A DNA stretch of 64,000 nt from Herminiimonas arsenicoxydans (GTDB lineage: Bacteria; Pseudomonadota; Gammaproteobacteria; Burkholderiales; Burkholderiaceae_D). The notes under the pieces were generated by a model, which was not told where the DNA came from, did no database searches, and saw nothing but the letters and a program-made list of their open reading frames with translations. Each line of letters opens with the position of its first letter. Within the stretch, counting starts at the first letter, position 1. The position numbers were made by a program, and so were the translations under genes. Positions 49,698-61,045 of this stretch are shown one piece after another. The stretch spans positions 2,418,001 through 2,482,000 of the forward strand of contig CU207211.1 in assembly GCA_000026125.1 (NCBI GenBank). The letters are read 5' to 3'.

Positions 49698-50187
49698 CAC
49701 AGCTCCTGCTAATGTCGCGCCCGGCAAACTACATGCCTGGTGGAATATTGCTCCAGGCGATTAAAGAAGCGAAGACTCAAAACTGGTTTCGAGCTTGCGC
49801 ACCCAATCCTTCGGGACGAAAAAAGAAAACGGCCTCCATCTCTGGAAGCCGCATACTCCTGTTGGCATCAACGGCCGGAATCGAGATTCGGCGGCCAACT
49901 TCTATCCTGCCTCTTCGTCAACAGCGTATTTTTACGCCTTGAGAGATCGTCCCTTGCTTAGTAAGCCTCTCATCATAATGCAATAAGCCGGTCGTGTGAA
50001 GCCAGCGCCGTGCGGCCATATGACCTTGACATGATATAAAACCGGCCATGGACAGCGCAAATCCAGCCAGCCATCATGATGGTTCCTGTGAAAGACGGCA
50101 ATTTTGCCAAATACACGCTGATATCCGCAAAGAAATCCTTATACTTGAGCGCTCGAATAATCCGGCCTATTGATAGATGGAGTTGCA
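49698..50187. other. Divergent region before the exporter gene
   Basis: 490 bp. Short overlapping open frames at 49712-49986 have no ribosome site and are not called. No repeat or RNA recognised. Confidence 0.45.
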
Positions 50188-52460
<2,273 letters not shown>

Positions 52461-52639
52461 AGCAGTAATGAAACCGGGACAAAATGAACGCGGCCATAGT
52501 CTGACTATTTGCTTCCGTCTGCGTCCCGCAAGCCGCGTTCATGGAAATTGACTTGCGTCGTGTGCAAGCATTGCATAACCGTCTTACAATAAGCCCTTTC
52601 AAAAAGAACATCTCATTTTTAACCCTTAAAAGGACGACC

Positions 52640-53218
52640 ATGGAACATACCCTGCCGGCACTGCCCTATGCGTTGGATGCACTTGCTCCACATATCTCCA
52701 AAGAGACGCTCGAATTCCACTATGGCAAGCATCATCAGACCTATGTGACGAATTTGAACAACCTGATCAAGGGTACCGAATTCGAAAATGCATCGCTCGA
52801 AGACATCATCAAGAAATCTTCCGGCGGCGTATTCAACAATGCAGCACAAGTCTGGAACCATACCTTCTACTGGAACGGCATGAAGCCAAACGGCGGCGGC
52901 GCTCCAACCGGCAAGGTAGCTGACGCTATCAACGCCAAATGGGGTTCCTTCGACAAGTTCAAGGAAGAATTCACCAAGTCCTGCGTCACCAACTTCGGCT
53001 CCGGCTGGACCTGGCTGGTGAAAAAAGCCGACGGCTCGCTCGATCTGGCCAATACTTCAAACGCCGGCTGCCCATTGACTGGCACCGACACCCCATTGCT
53101 GACCTGCGACGTGTGGGAACACGCTTACTACATCGACTACCGCAATGCGCGTCCGAAGTATGTTGAGTCGTTCTGGGCGCTGGTGAACTGGGATTTCGTT
53201 GCGAAAAACCTGGGCTAA
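52640..53218 (+). CDS. sodB: Superoxide dismutase [Fe]
   Basis: 192-residue iron/manganese superoxide dismutase. Metal ligands are seen as His27, His74, Asp157 and His161 ([30 protein letters not shown]). Iron rather than manganese type is suggested by the short length and [14 protein letters not shown] context, though metal use cannot be proven from sequence. AAAAGGA precedes the ATG. Monocistronic, cytoplasmic. Confidence 0.97.
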   Translation: MEHTLPALPYALDALAPHISKETLEFHYGKHHQTYVTNLNNLIKGTEFENASLEDIIKKSSGGVFNNAAQVWNHTFYWNGMKPNGGGAPTGKVADAINAKWGSFDKFKEEFTKSCVTNFGSGWTWLVKKADGSLDLANTSNAGCPLTGTDTPLLTCDVWEHAYYIDYRNARPKYVESFWALVNWDFVAKNLG

Positions 53219-53280
53219 TCTGGTTTGATTGCATCAGTTATTTTTAATGGCTGATGCTTTTGCAGCTGCAGTAAATATAT

Positions 53281-53311
53281 AAAACGCCTCGAATTTTCGG
53301 GGCGTTTTTTT
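53281..53311 (+). terminator. Terminator of sodB
   Basis: CGCCTCGA / TCGGGGCG stem (one wobble), preceded by AAAA and followed by T7, 62 bp after the stop. It abuts the left end of the long inverted repeat. Confidence 0.9.
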
Positions 53312-53973
53312 GTTTGTGGGTATTGATATGGGGTTTTCTTCGAGGAAGCTCAGTTGCCGGGGGTAGCCCGGCGGCTACTCACTTTTCTTGCTTCGCCAAG
53401 AAAAGTAAGCAAAAGAAGGCGACCGCACAGCCGCTGCCCTGCGGGTTCCCGTCTATGCCGCGCAAAAAATGGGAAACGGGCGAAACTCGCTACGCTCAGA
53501 CAACGCCCATTTCTCTTTCCATTTTCTGCACGTCACAAACGGCAGCGTCACAGCGGAAGGAGCAGGTCCGGCTCGCCTTCGGCATTGCCGAACCTAAACC
53601 CAAACCGTGATGGTGATAATTTGAAATTAAGCAGGGTGTAATGAGTGCAAGCCCAAAATACTGGTTAACGATTCAGCACCCGTGCATCAAGCGCCCGATG
53701 CCGCAGGCGAGGAAGCGTGTCGTCCCGCTGTGACGTTGCCAGTGATGCGTTGCCGAAAATGGAAAAAGAAGTGAACGTTGTCTGAGCCGCAGGCGAGTTT
53801 CGTTCACTTCCCATTTTTGGCGGCGCAGCACTGGGGAGCCCGTAGGGCCAGCGGCTGTGCGGTCGCCTTTCTTTGCCTTCTTTCTTTGGCGAAGCAAAGA
53901 AAGAAGGTGGCTGCCGGGCCACTCCCGGCAACTGAGCTTCCTCGAAGAAAACCCCATATCAATACCCACAAAC
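53312..53973. repeat. 662-bp imperfect inverted-repeat element between sodB and sbp
   Basis: The outer 50 bp (53312-53361 and 53924-53973) are perfect inverted copies; similarity continues inward as diverged inverted arms to about 53597 and 53690, leaving a ~90-bp centre. Each arm can be read as a short pseudo-ORF with similar peptides (GFSSRKLS..., MPGVARR.../MPGVARQ...), but these lack gene features. The pattern resembles, from memory, dispersed palindromic elements of Oxalobacteraceae and other proteobacteria, not a transposase-bearing insertion sequence. Confidence 0.88.
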
Positions 53974-54154
53974 CATCCCTTATGCTTTTTTCGCATGATC
54001 ACATGCCAAAACTATCGTTGGAGCGAATAAGGATGTTTGATATATTTCTTTCCACTCGGGAAGTTTTCCAGATGCACATCATTGCCGACACGCAGTATTG
54101 CGACCAGGCGATCATTTCCCCGCCACGAATTTTTACGCAAATACGGAGTAGTTT

Positions 54155-55165
54155 ATGTTGAAAAAAGTTGTTTTACTCACAGCCGCTGCGGCGACCCTGC
54201 TGACAGGCGCTGCTCAGGCGCAGGACAAACCGATACTGAATGCGTCGTACGACGTCGCACGCGAAGTCTTTGCCGCCATCAATCCGAAATTCCAGGCGCA
54301 ATGGAAAGCGCAAACCGGTCAGGATTTGAAAATCGACCAATCGTTCGCCGGCACCTCGCGCCAGGCGCAAGACATCCTGCAAGGTAAAAAGGTCGATACC
54401 GTCACTTTCAATCAAGTGACTGATATCGACATCCTCGCCAAACGTGGCCTGATCAGAAAAGACTGGCAGAAAGCATTTCCAAACAATGCTTCACCTTACT
54501 ACAGCACCATCGCCTTCCTGGTGCGCAAAGGCAATCCGAAGAACATCAAGAACTGGGACGATCTGGTACGCGACGACGTAAAGGTGATATTCCCTAATCC
54601 TAAAACCTCGGGCAATGCACGCTACACCTATCTCGGCGCATGGCTGTACGCAAATGAAAAATTCAAGGGCGACCAGACCAAGACCAAGCAATTCGTCGGC
54701 AAGCTGCTGCACAATGTCGTGAATTTCCCTACCGGCGGCCGTGGCGCCACCGTGGCATTTGCACAAAACAATCAGGGCGATGCCTTGCTGACCTTTGAAT
54801 CGGAAGTGATCAACATCGCAAAGAGCGATGAGTTCAAATCCGGCGCATACGAAATCGTCGTTCCACCCGTTTCCGTGCTGGCTGAATTCCCGGTTGCCGT
54901 GGTCGATAAAGTGGTCGATGAAAAAGGCACCCGCAAGGTTGCCACCGCCTACCTGAACTACGAATATTCGCGTGAAATCCAATTGCTGCTGACCACCTTC
55001 AACTATCGCGTGCACCACCCTGATGTGGCGAAAGTGGTGGCAGATCGTTACGCAAAAGTACGCTTGATCGATCCAACCAAAGTGCTCGGCTCATGGGATC
55101 AGATTCAGGCTGCACATTTCGCCGGCGGCGCAACGCTGGATCAATTGCTCAGTCAACGGAACTAA
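54155..55165 (+). CDS. sbp: Sulfate/thiosulfate-binding periplasmic protein
   Basis: 336-residue solute-binding protein with a 22-residue signal peptide ending AAQAQ. Family blocks are LNASYDVAREVFAAINPKF, the ligand contact DTVTFNQVTDID, FPNPKTSGNARYTYLGAW and VDKVVDEKGTRKVATAYL. It delivers sulfate or thiosulfate to CysT/CysW. Followed by two hairpins before cysT, so it is probably expressed above the permeases. Which anion it prefers (Sbp versus CysP) cannot be told. Confidence 0.93.
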   Translation: MLKKVVLLTAAAATLLTGAAQAQDKPILNASYDVAREVFAAINPKFQAQWKAQTGQDLKIDQSFAGTSRQAQDILQGKKVDTVTFNQVTDIDILAKRGLIRKDWQKAFPNNASPYYSTIAFLVRKGNPKNIKNWDDLVRDDVKVIFPNPKTSGNARYTYLGAWLYANEKFKGDQTKTKQFVGKLLHNVVNFPTGGRGATVAFAQNNQGDALLTFESEVINIAKSDEFKSGAYEIVVPPVSVLAEFPVAVVDKVVDEKGTRKVATAYLNYEYSREIQLLLTTFNYRVHHPDVAKVVADRYAKVRLIDPTKVLGSWDQIQAAHFAGGATLDQLLSQRN

Positions 55166-55172
55166 GGCAGCA

Positions 55173-55203
55173 GCTGGTGCAGCAGCGATCCTGCTGCACC
55201 AGC
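55173..55203 (+). terminator. Hairpin 1 after sbp
   Basis: Perfect 13-bp stem GCTGGTGCAGCAG / CTGCTGCACCAGC with a 5-nt loop, 7 bp after the sbp stop; only a short T-rich tail. Confidence 0.7.
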
Positions 55204-55254
55204 ATAGTTCTTTGTCAGACTGGATGACGGTGGTTTACAATGCCACCTTCCACG

Positions 55255-55288
55255 CGACCATCCGCCACCTGGATGGTCGTTTTATTTT
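55255..55288 (+). terminator. Rho-independent terminator between sbp and cysT
   Basis: Perfect stem CGACCATCC / GGATGGTCG, 7-nt loop, TTTTATTTT. It lies 49 bp before the cysT start. Confidence 0.82.
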
Positions 55289-55336
55289 CCGAATCGCGTT
55301 TTATCGTAACCCCTCACTGCCGCCGAGCACCTTATT

Positions 55337-56182
55337 GTGAATTCGTCTCTCCGCTTCTTCCGCAACACGCCGATCCTGCCGGGCTTCTCGATAAGTTTCG
55401 GTTTTTCGGTGCTGTATATCAGCCTGGTCATCCTGCTGCCGATTTCGGCGCTGCTGGTCTACGTCAGCGGCATGAGCTTCGATCAATACTGGTTCGCGAT
55501 TACCGATGCGCGCGTGCTGCAGAGTTATAAAGTCACGCTGATGGGTGCGTTTTATTCCACCGTGATCGTGACCTTCATCGGCTTTCTGCTGGCTTGGATT
55601 ATTACACGCTACGATTTCCCTGGCCGTCGCCTGATCGATTCACTGGTCGATCTGCCATTTGCACTGCCAACCTCCGTCGCTGGCGTGACACTGTCCGTCT
55701 TGTTCATGCCCACCGGCTGGCTCGGTCAGTGGTTTGACATTTTCGGCATCAAAATCTCTTACGCATTCCCCGGCATCGTCGTGGCGATGATCTTCACCAG
55801 TCTTCCTTTCATCGTACGTTCGGTGCAACCGGTACTGGAAGATATGGAGAACGAGCTGGAAGAAGCGGCGCTGATGCTGGGTGCAAACAAGTGGCAGATT
55901 TTCTGGCGCGTGATTTTGCCGACTCTGATTCCGGCCCTGATTACCGGTTCCTCGCAAGCCTTTATCCGCAGCCTGGGTGAGTTCGGCGCCGTGATCATGA
56001 TTGCCGGGAATATCCCCTTCCAGACCGAAGTCACATCACTGATGCTGTTCGTCCGTCTGCAGGAATACAACTACCCGGCGGCGGCGGCCATCGCCTCCGT
56101 AGTCTTGCTGGCCTCACTGCTACTGCTGTTTCTGCTGCAGGTTGTGCAGGGGCGGCTTTTCAGAACAGCAGGAGGAAAATAA
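55337..56182 (+). CDS. cysT: Sulfate ABC transporter permease CysT
   Basis: 281-residue six-segment permease of the sulfate/thiosulfate importer. Aligns to CysT from LPGFSISFGFSVLYISLVIL; the ATPase-contact EAA loop is EEAALMLGANKWQIFWRVILP and the family end is SLGEFGAVIMIAGNIPFQTE. It starts with GTG without an evident ribosome site, so translation may be weak. Two bp ahead of cysW. Confidence 0.93.
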   Translation: MNSSLRFFRNTPILPGFSISFGFSVLYISLVILLPISALLVYVSGMSFDQYWFAITDARVLQSYKVTLMGAFYSTVIVTFIGFLLAWIITRYDFPGRRLIDSLVDLPFALPTSVAGVTLSVLFMPTGWLGQWFDIFGIKISYAFPGIVVAMIFTSLPFIVRSVQPVLEDMENELEEAALMLGANKWQIFWRVILPTLIPALITGSSQAFIRSLGEFGAVIMIAGNIPFQTEVTSLMLFVRLQEYNYPAAAAIASVVLLASLLLLFLLQVVQGRLFRTAGGK

Positions 56183-56184
56183 GC

Positions 56185-57036
56185 ATGGCATCCACCATCA
56201 AACGTCCGACCTCCGCACATCAGTGGATCCTGATCGGTCTCGGCATCGTATTGACGATACTGATGCTGATCGTACCGCTGATCCTGATCTTCACGCAGGC
56301 ATTCAGCGGCGGCGTGGAACTGCTGCGACAAAACCTCAGTGAAGATTACATGCAGCATGCGCTTGGCCTGACGCTGCTGGCCGCTGTACTGACCGTGCCT
56401 ATCAATCTGGTATTCGGCATCCTGCTCGCATGGTGCGTCACGCATTACGATTTTTTCGGCCGTCGGCTGTTGATTACACTGGTCGAGATTCCCTATGCGA
56501 CTTCGCCCGTGGTCGCCGGTTTCTGCTATCTGGTGGTCTATGGACTGGAAGGCGTAATCGGCCAATGGCTGTATGAAAAAGATGTGCAACTGATGTTTGC
56601 ATGGCCGGGGATCATCATGGTGACCGTCTTTGTGACGGCGCCCTATATCGCCCGCATCCTGATGCCGCTGATGCAAAAACAGGGCACCGAGGAAGAAATC
56701 GCCGCCTTGTCGCTGGGCGCCACCGGCTGGCAGATTTTCCGCCATGTGACCTTGCCTAACATTAAATGGGCCTTGCTGTACGGCGCCGTGATTACCAATG
56801 CACGGGCAGTCGGCGAATTCGGCGCGGTCGCAGTGGTGTCCGGCACGATCATGAATCAAACCCTGACGCTGCCCTTGCTGGTGGAACAGCTCAATAACGA
56901 CTACAAGACTGCCGCCGCCTTTACCGCTGCCGCCCTGCTCGCCTGCATGGCGCTGCTGACGCTGATCCTGAAAACGACCATGGAATGGCGGCAGGAAAGA
57001 CGCGAAGCAGAAGCGAAAGACGATAATGCAAATTAA
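56185..57036 (+). CDS. cysW: Sulfate ABC transporter permease CysW
   Basis: 283-residue six-segment permease partner of CysT. Seen: VEIPYATSPVVAGFCYLVVYG, EEEIAALSLGATGWQIFRHVTLP (EAA loop) and ARAVGEFGAVAVVSGTIMNQ. AGGAGGAAAATAAGC precedes the ATG. The expected next gene, cysA, is missing; about 450 bp of non-coding DNA follow instead, so the ATPase must come from elsewhere. Confidence 0.94.
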   Translation: MASTIKRPTSAHQWILIGLGIVLTILMLIVPLILIFTQAFSGGVELLRQNLSEDYMQHALGLTLLAAVLTVPINLVFGILLAWCVTHYDFFGRRLLITLVEIPYATSPVVAGFCYLVVYGLEGVIGQWLYEKDVQLMFAWPGIIMVTVFVTAPYIARILMPLMQKQGTEEEIAALSLGATGWQIFRHVTLPNIKWALLYGAVITNARAVGEFGAVAVVSGTIMNQTLTLPLLVEQLNNDYKTAAAFTAAALLACMALLTLILKTTMEWRQERREAEAKDDNAN

Positions 57037-57483
57037 ACAAACAAGCACAACGGCAAGCGCAACACGGAAATAAAATCCGGAATCATTTCCCTCTGGCATA
57101 GAAATCCACTATCATCGCGCTGCGCTGAAAACCAGCGCAGCATTCCCGTTGGTCTCCGTCGCAGATTCCGACATCGTTCGCCAGGCGTACGCGCTTCCAT
57201 TCCACCCGCAGTGAAATACGCGCAAACGTATGAAGCGGTATACTCGGCAATGAATTTGCAGCTTCGTTGCATTTTCGTTATGTCTACGCTGCACTTTCGC
57301 AGCATCTACGTCAGAACATTCCTACAAAATTTTGGGATGATCTCTGATCGCCAATCCATACCGGCTCTTTTATTCTTGCCACTCGGGTCGCGCATCGATT
57401 TTGCCAAGTGCAAAACCGCGACATGCGATAACAACCCCCTGCGCTTGCCGAATCTCGCAAGCTGCACTCGATAAGGAATCGAC
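57037..57483. other. Non-coding region where cysA would be expected
   Basis: 447 bp. Contains a perfect 9-bp hairpin GCTGCGCTG-AAAAC-CAGCGCAGC (57119-57141) without a T-run. No ABC ATPase fragment was recognised in any frame. Confidence 0.55.
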
Positions 57484-57681
57484 ATGTACAACAATCACGA
57501 TGAACTCAATAACCCGAACTTCCTGACCCACGTCAGACGTATTCCGGACGCCCATCTTCTGCATGCTTCTGAAGAACAGGAAAAGCAGGACGAGGCGGAC
57601 ATCGAAACGGAAGATGCAAGCGAACCGGCTCATATCACCGTGGTTCCCTTCAGTACGACCAAAACCGGTTCGTTCCAGTAA
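57484..57681 (+). CDS. Small acidic hypothetical protein
   Basis: 65-residue, strongly acidic protein (MYNNHDELNNPNFLTHVRRI, then a glutamate/aspartate-rich middle EEQEKQDEADIETEDASEP). No signal peptide or membrane segment. AAGGAATCGAC precedes the ATG, a good ribosome site, and no other gene overlaps, which is the reason to call it. Unrecognised; probably soluble and partly disordered. Confidence 0.6.
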   Translation: MYNNHDELNNPNFLTHVRRIPDAHLLHASEEQEKQDEADIETEDASEPAHITVVPFSTTKTGSFQ

Positions 57682-57880
57682 TAGATAGACAGGGTCAGCT
57701 TTGCAACAGATGGATATCCCCAAATAATTCCATATTGCAGCAAAGCTGATCTACCCCCTTCCGCAGCACATCCTTTCCGCTCTTCCGCCTTACATTCATT
57801 TCAAACAATCCGCATAATCACACCACGCCGCAGGCAAAAAACGGCATCCTAGTCGTATTCTTTTTCAAAAAAGGGAATGC

Positions 57881-59155
57881 ATGCTGAATGAGCTTCATAC
57901 GCGTTGCTGCATTGTCGGCGGTGGTCCGGCCGGCATGATGCTGGGCTTGCTGCTAGCACGCGCAGGCGTGGATGTCATCGTGCTGGAAAAGCACGGCGAT
58001 TTTTTACGCGATTTCCGCGGCGACACCGTGCATCCGTCCACGCTGCAAATCATGCATGAGCTCGGTTTGCTGCAGGCTTTTTTACTGCGCCCGCATGACA
58101 AGGCATACGAACTGAGCATCAGCGTGGCAGGCCAGATATTAACGATCGCCGATTTTTCACGTCTGCACACGCAATGCAATTTCATCGCCTTGATGCCGCA
58201 ATGGGAATTCCTGGATTTCCTGCGCGATCACGCTGTCAGCTATCCTCATTTTCATTTGTTGCAAAATGCCGAAGCGACTACGCTGCAGGAACAGGATGGA
58301 TACGTAACAGGCGTGCACGTCGAGACGGCTGACGGCCCCCTGCTTGTCAATGCCGACCTGACTATCGGTGCCGATGGCCGTCATTCAGCCGTGCGCAAGG
58401 CGGCCGGGCTCGTCGTACGCGATCTCGGTGCACCTATCGATGTCTTGTGGATGCGCCTGCCGATGGCGGCCGGCGATCCATCCAGCACCGGGGCACGTTT
58501 GGGTGCAGGACAATTCTTCGTGATGCTCAATCGTGGCAGCTATTGGCAATGCGCTTATGTGATTCCGAAAGGCGGCATCACCGCCATCCGTGCACGTGGA
58601 CTGCATGCATTTCATGCTGAATTGGCCGCCGTGGCGCCGCTATTTACAGATCGCGTTCAATTGCTGCAAAGCTGGGACGACATCAAATTATTGAGCGTCA
58701 CCGTCGACCGACTGGAGCATTGGTGGAAACCGGGCTTGCTGTGCATAGGCGATGCCGCGCATGCGATGTCACCCGTGGGCGGCGTCGGTATCAATCTGGC
58801 GATTCAGGATGCGGTGGCTACTGCCAATATTTTGTCCAGGTCACTCGCCAATCCGCAGGTGCAGGCAAAGGCATTGACGCCTCTGCTTAAACAGGTTCAA
58901 AGTCGACGTCTGTTTCCGGCACGCATCACGCAAGCGGTACAAGTCGCCATCCAGAACCGCGTACTGGTGCCAGTGATCGGCAAGCAGAGCACGCAGGCAC
59001 TCACGATTCCCTGGCCGTTAAAACTATTGAATCGCTGGCCCGTATTACGCAAAATTCCAGCGTATGCAGTCGGCATCGGTGTCCAGCCGGAACATATCCT
59101 GGATAGACAGGCGCATGCAAAATTGCAGACGCCTGCCCGGCCAGCCTCAAAATAA
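57881..59155 (+). CDS. FAD-dependent aromatic-type monooxygenase
   Basis: 424-residue group A flavoprotein monooxygenase fold. FAD-binding GxGxxG in CCIVGGGPAGMMLGLLLARAGV, the DG motif IGADGRHSAVRKAAG, and the GD motif CIGDAAHAMSPVGGVGINLAIQDA. It shares the p-hydroxybenzoate-hydroxylase scaffold used by hydroxylases and by ubiquinone or halogenase relatives. Alone on its strand between non-coding spacers; no degradation cluster is near, so the substrate is unknown. Confidence 0.88.
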   Translation: MLNELHTRCCIVGGGPAGMMLGLLLARAGVDVIVLEKHGDFLRDFRGDTVHPSTLQIMHELGLLQAFLLRPHDKAYELSISVAGQILTIADFSRLHTQCNFIALMPQWEFLDFLRDHAVSYPHFHLLQNAEATTLQEQDGYVTGVHVETADGPLLVNADLTIGADGRHSAVRKAAGLVVRDLGAPIDVLWMRLPMAAGDPSSTGARLGAGQFFVMLNRGSYWQCAYVIPKGGITAIRARGLHAFHAELAAVAPLFTDRVQLLQSWDDIKLLSVTVDRLEHWWKPGLLCIGDAAHAMSPVGGVGINLAIQDAVATANILSRSLANPQVQAKALTPLLKQVQSRRLFPARITQAVQVAIQNRVLVPVIGKQSTQALTIPWPLKLLNRWPVLRKIPAYAVGIGVQPEHILDRQAHAKLQTPARPASK

Positions 59156-59244
59156 AATTCTTCAACGGCCACAACAGCAACCGAATACCTGCCGACACCG
59201 ATGGCAGTCGCGTTGATCGAGCGGCACTATCCATATTAAAAATA

Positions 59245-59275
59245 AAAAAGAGGATGAATAAATCATCCTCTTTTT
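59245..59275. terminator. Bidirectional terminator between the monooxygenase gene and nhaR
   Basis: Perfect 13-bp stem AAAAAGAGGATGA / TCATCCTCTTTTT with a 5-nt loop between convergent genes. Confidence 0.92.
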
Positions 59276-59321
59276 ATTGCCCTCTTCGTATTTTCAAATA
59301 CCTTACTTCATCTGATGACGT

Positions 59322-60221
59322 CTACCGAATCAGACTTTCGCGTGCAGCAGAGCTGATTGCCACAACCGCCGGATGCGTCAGCTGCCGCTCTACCGAGATG
59401 GCATAGAATTGCTCGGTAACCAGACTGGTACGGCCGATTTCAGTCACGCCGTATTGCTTGATGATTTGATCCGCCACAGCGGACGGCGCCGCAAAAATAC
59501 CTTTTCCTGCGCCGCCGAATGCCTGCAGCAAAGCGCCATCGTCAAATTCGCCTATGATGCGCGGCCGCACTTTTTCTTTTTCAAACCAGCGTATCAAACG
59601 CGGTCTGACTGCTGCGTCTTCACCCGGCATCAGGAAAGGTGCGCCATCCAGGCTTTTCGGAAAACCCTCCTCGTATTCTTTCGCCAGTTCATCCGTCGCA
59701 AAAAAAGTCACGCCGCATTCGCCCAGCAAATGGTTATACCCGCGCACATCGATATTCGCCGGCATCGGACTATCGGCAATCACGATGTCCAGCCTGTGCA
59801 CCGCAAGATCGGCCAGCAGATTGGTCAGCTTGCCTTCGCGGCACACGAGGCGCAGGGATTCAGGCAATTCCATCGCCGGCTCCAGCAACAGGTAGGCGAT
59901 TGCCTTCGGCACGGCATCGGCAACGCCGACACGAAATTGCAGCGGCCAGCCGCCCGGCCGGAAGCGCAGCACTTCCTGCAACTCTTCGCCTAGCGTAAAA
60001 ATCTCGTCCGCATAACCGAGTACCACGCGTCCGGCATCGTTGAGTTCCAGCCGTCGCCCGATGCGATTGAATAATTTATAGCCGAGCACATCTTCAAACA
60101 GCGTGATCTGACCGCTGATGGTTTGCGGCGTCAGGTGCAGGCGCTCGCTTGCACGTCCGATGCCGCCCGCTTTGGCAACTACCCAGAAGTAATGCAGGTG
60201 CTTGTAATTCATCGTACTCAT
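59322..60221 (-). CDS. nhaR: LysR-type regulator NhaR
   Basis: 299-residue LysR-family regulator. The N-terminus MNYKHLHYFWVVAKAGGIGRASERLHLTPQTISGQITLFE and the later GECGVTFF, LIRWFEKEKVRPRIIGEFDDGALLQAFG, IGRTSLVTEQFYAI are closely like NhaR, the sodium-responsive activator of nhaA. In E. coli nhaR follows nhaA; here no nhaA is adjacent, so the target is elsewhere. Divergent from the zinc-ribbon gene. Confidence 0.9.
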   Translation of the reverse strand: MSTMNYKHLHYFWVVAKAGGIGRASERLHLTPQTISGQITLFEDVLGYKLFNRIGRRLELNDAGRVVLGYADEIFTLGEELQEVLRFRPGGWPLQFRVGVADAVPKAIAYLLLEPAMELPESLRLVCREGKLTNLLADLAVHRLDIVIADSPMPANIDVRGYNHLLGECGVTFFATDELAKEYEEGFPKSLDGAPFLMPGEDAAVRPRLIRWFEKEKVRPRIIGEFDDGALLQAFGGAGKGIFAAPSAVADQIIKQYGVTEIGRTSLVTEQFYAISVERQLTHPAVVAISSAARESLIR

Positions 60222-60491
60222 GGCATCTCTATATATTCAGTTTTTACGAATGAAAATCTGATTATATTCGACTTTTCAATGAAAAAAAGTGGCCGTACAG
60301 TTACCCTGTCTCTTATTGGAATGCGGGTAAACAGGTGTAAAAACACAGCCCGGTTTTTTCTGGGCATGACTTTGCTGTTCATCGTCCTGTGGTAATTGCC
60401 CGGCTTGACAAACGGCACCACTTGATTGTTTTCCTGTTGTCTTGATTGCGCATCCCTGCCGGGATGACTGTTCATTCTTGAAGGCGCAACA

Positions 60492-60770
60492 ATGAAATGT
60501 CCCATTTGCAGCGACATGCATTTGATCATGTCGGATCGACACGCGATTGAAATCGACTACTGTCCGCAATGCCGTGGCGTATGGCTGGATAGGGGTGAAC
60601 TCGACAAACTGATAGAGCGTTCCGCCAATGCAGTGACGGAAGCAGCACCCGCAATACGTCATCGCAGCGAACGCAAGAATGCCCGACAGGAGAAATTGCT
60701 CGGCTACAAGAAGGAAGGTTATGGCCAGAAGAACAAAAAAGACTTGATCGGTGAATTATTCGATTTCTGA
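60492..60770 (+). CDS. TFIIB-type zinc-ribbon protein
   Basis: 92-residue protein with an N-terminal zf-TFIIB ribbon: Cys3 and Cys6 (KCPIC) pair with Cys24 and Cys27 (YCPQCRGVWLDRGELDKL). The C-terminal half is basic (RHRSERKNARQEKLLGYKKE). Members of this small family are widespread and uncharacterised; they probably bind zinc and perhaps nucleic acid. Confidence 0.85.
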   Translation: MKCPICSDMHLIMSDRHAIEIDYCPQCRGVWLDRGELDKLIERSANAVTEAAPAIRHRSERKNARQEKLLGYKKEGYGQKNKKDLIGELFDF

Positions 60771-61045
60771 TCGGCAGCTGTCACATCTAATACACGGCAA
60801 TTTCCATCATCTCTTTATCAATTACTGCTTTCTTACAGTATCTCCATGCTACGCACCTCTTTGGATGCGCATGCACGACCCTGGACTGTCCATCATTTCA
60901 GTCATGTATTCCGCATCCTGCCTTGAAAATTTTTCGGCGCAAAGCATTATCGAATGCATTAAAGTAACGAACATTCAGCTGTGTGCGCCATTTTTTTGAC
61001 GCGGCAGATAGTGAATCAAGAATAAAAATGCGAGGAAAGAGCAAT

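Noticed and set aside
53314..54002. Short opposing open frames inside the long inverted repeat
   Set aside because: Their similarity to each other follows from the repeat itself; arginine/lysine-rich low-complexity products without start signals.
56071..57099. 342-codon open frame antisense to cysW
   Set aside because: Shadow of cysW; glutamine/histidine-rich without start signals.
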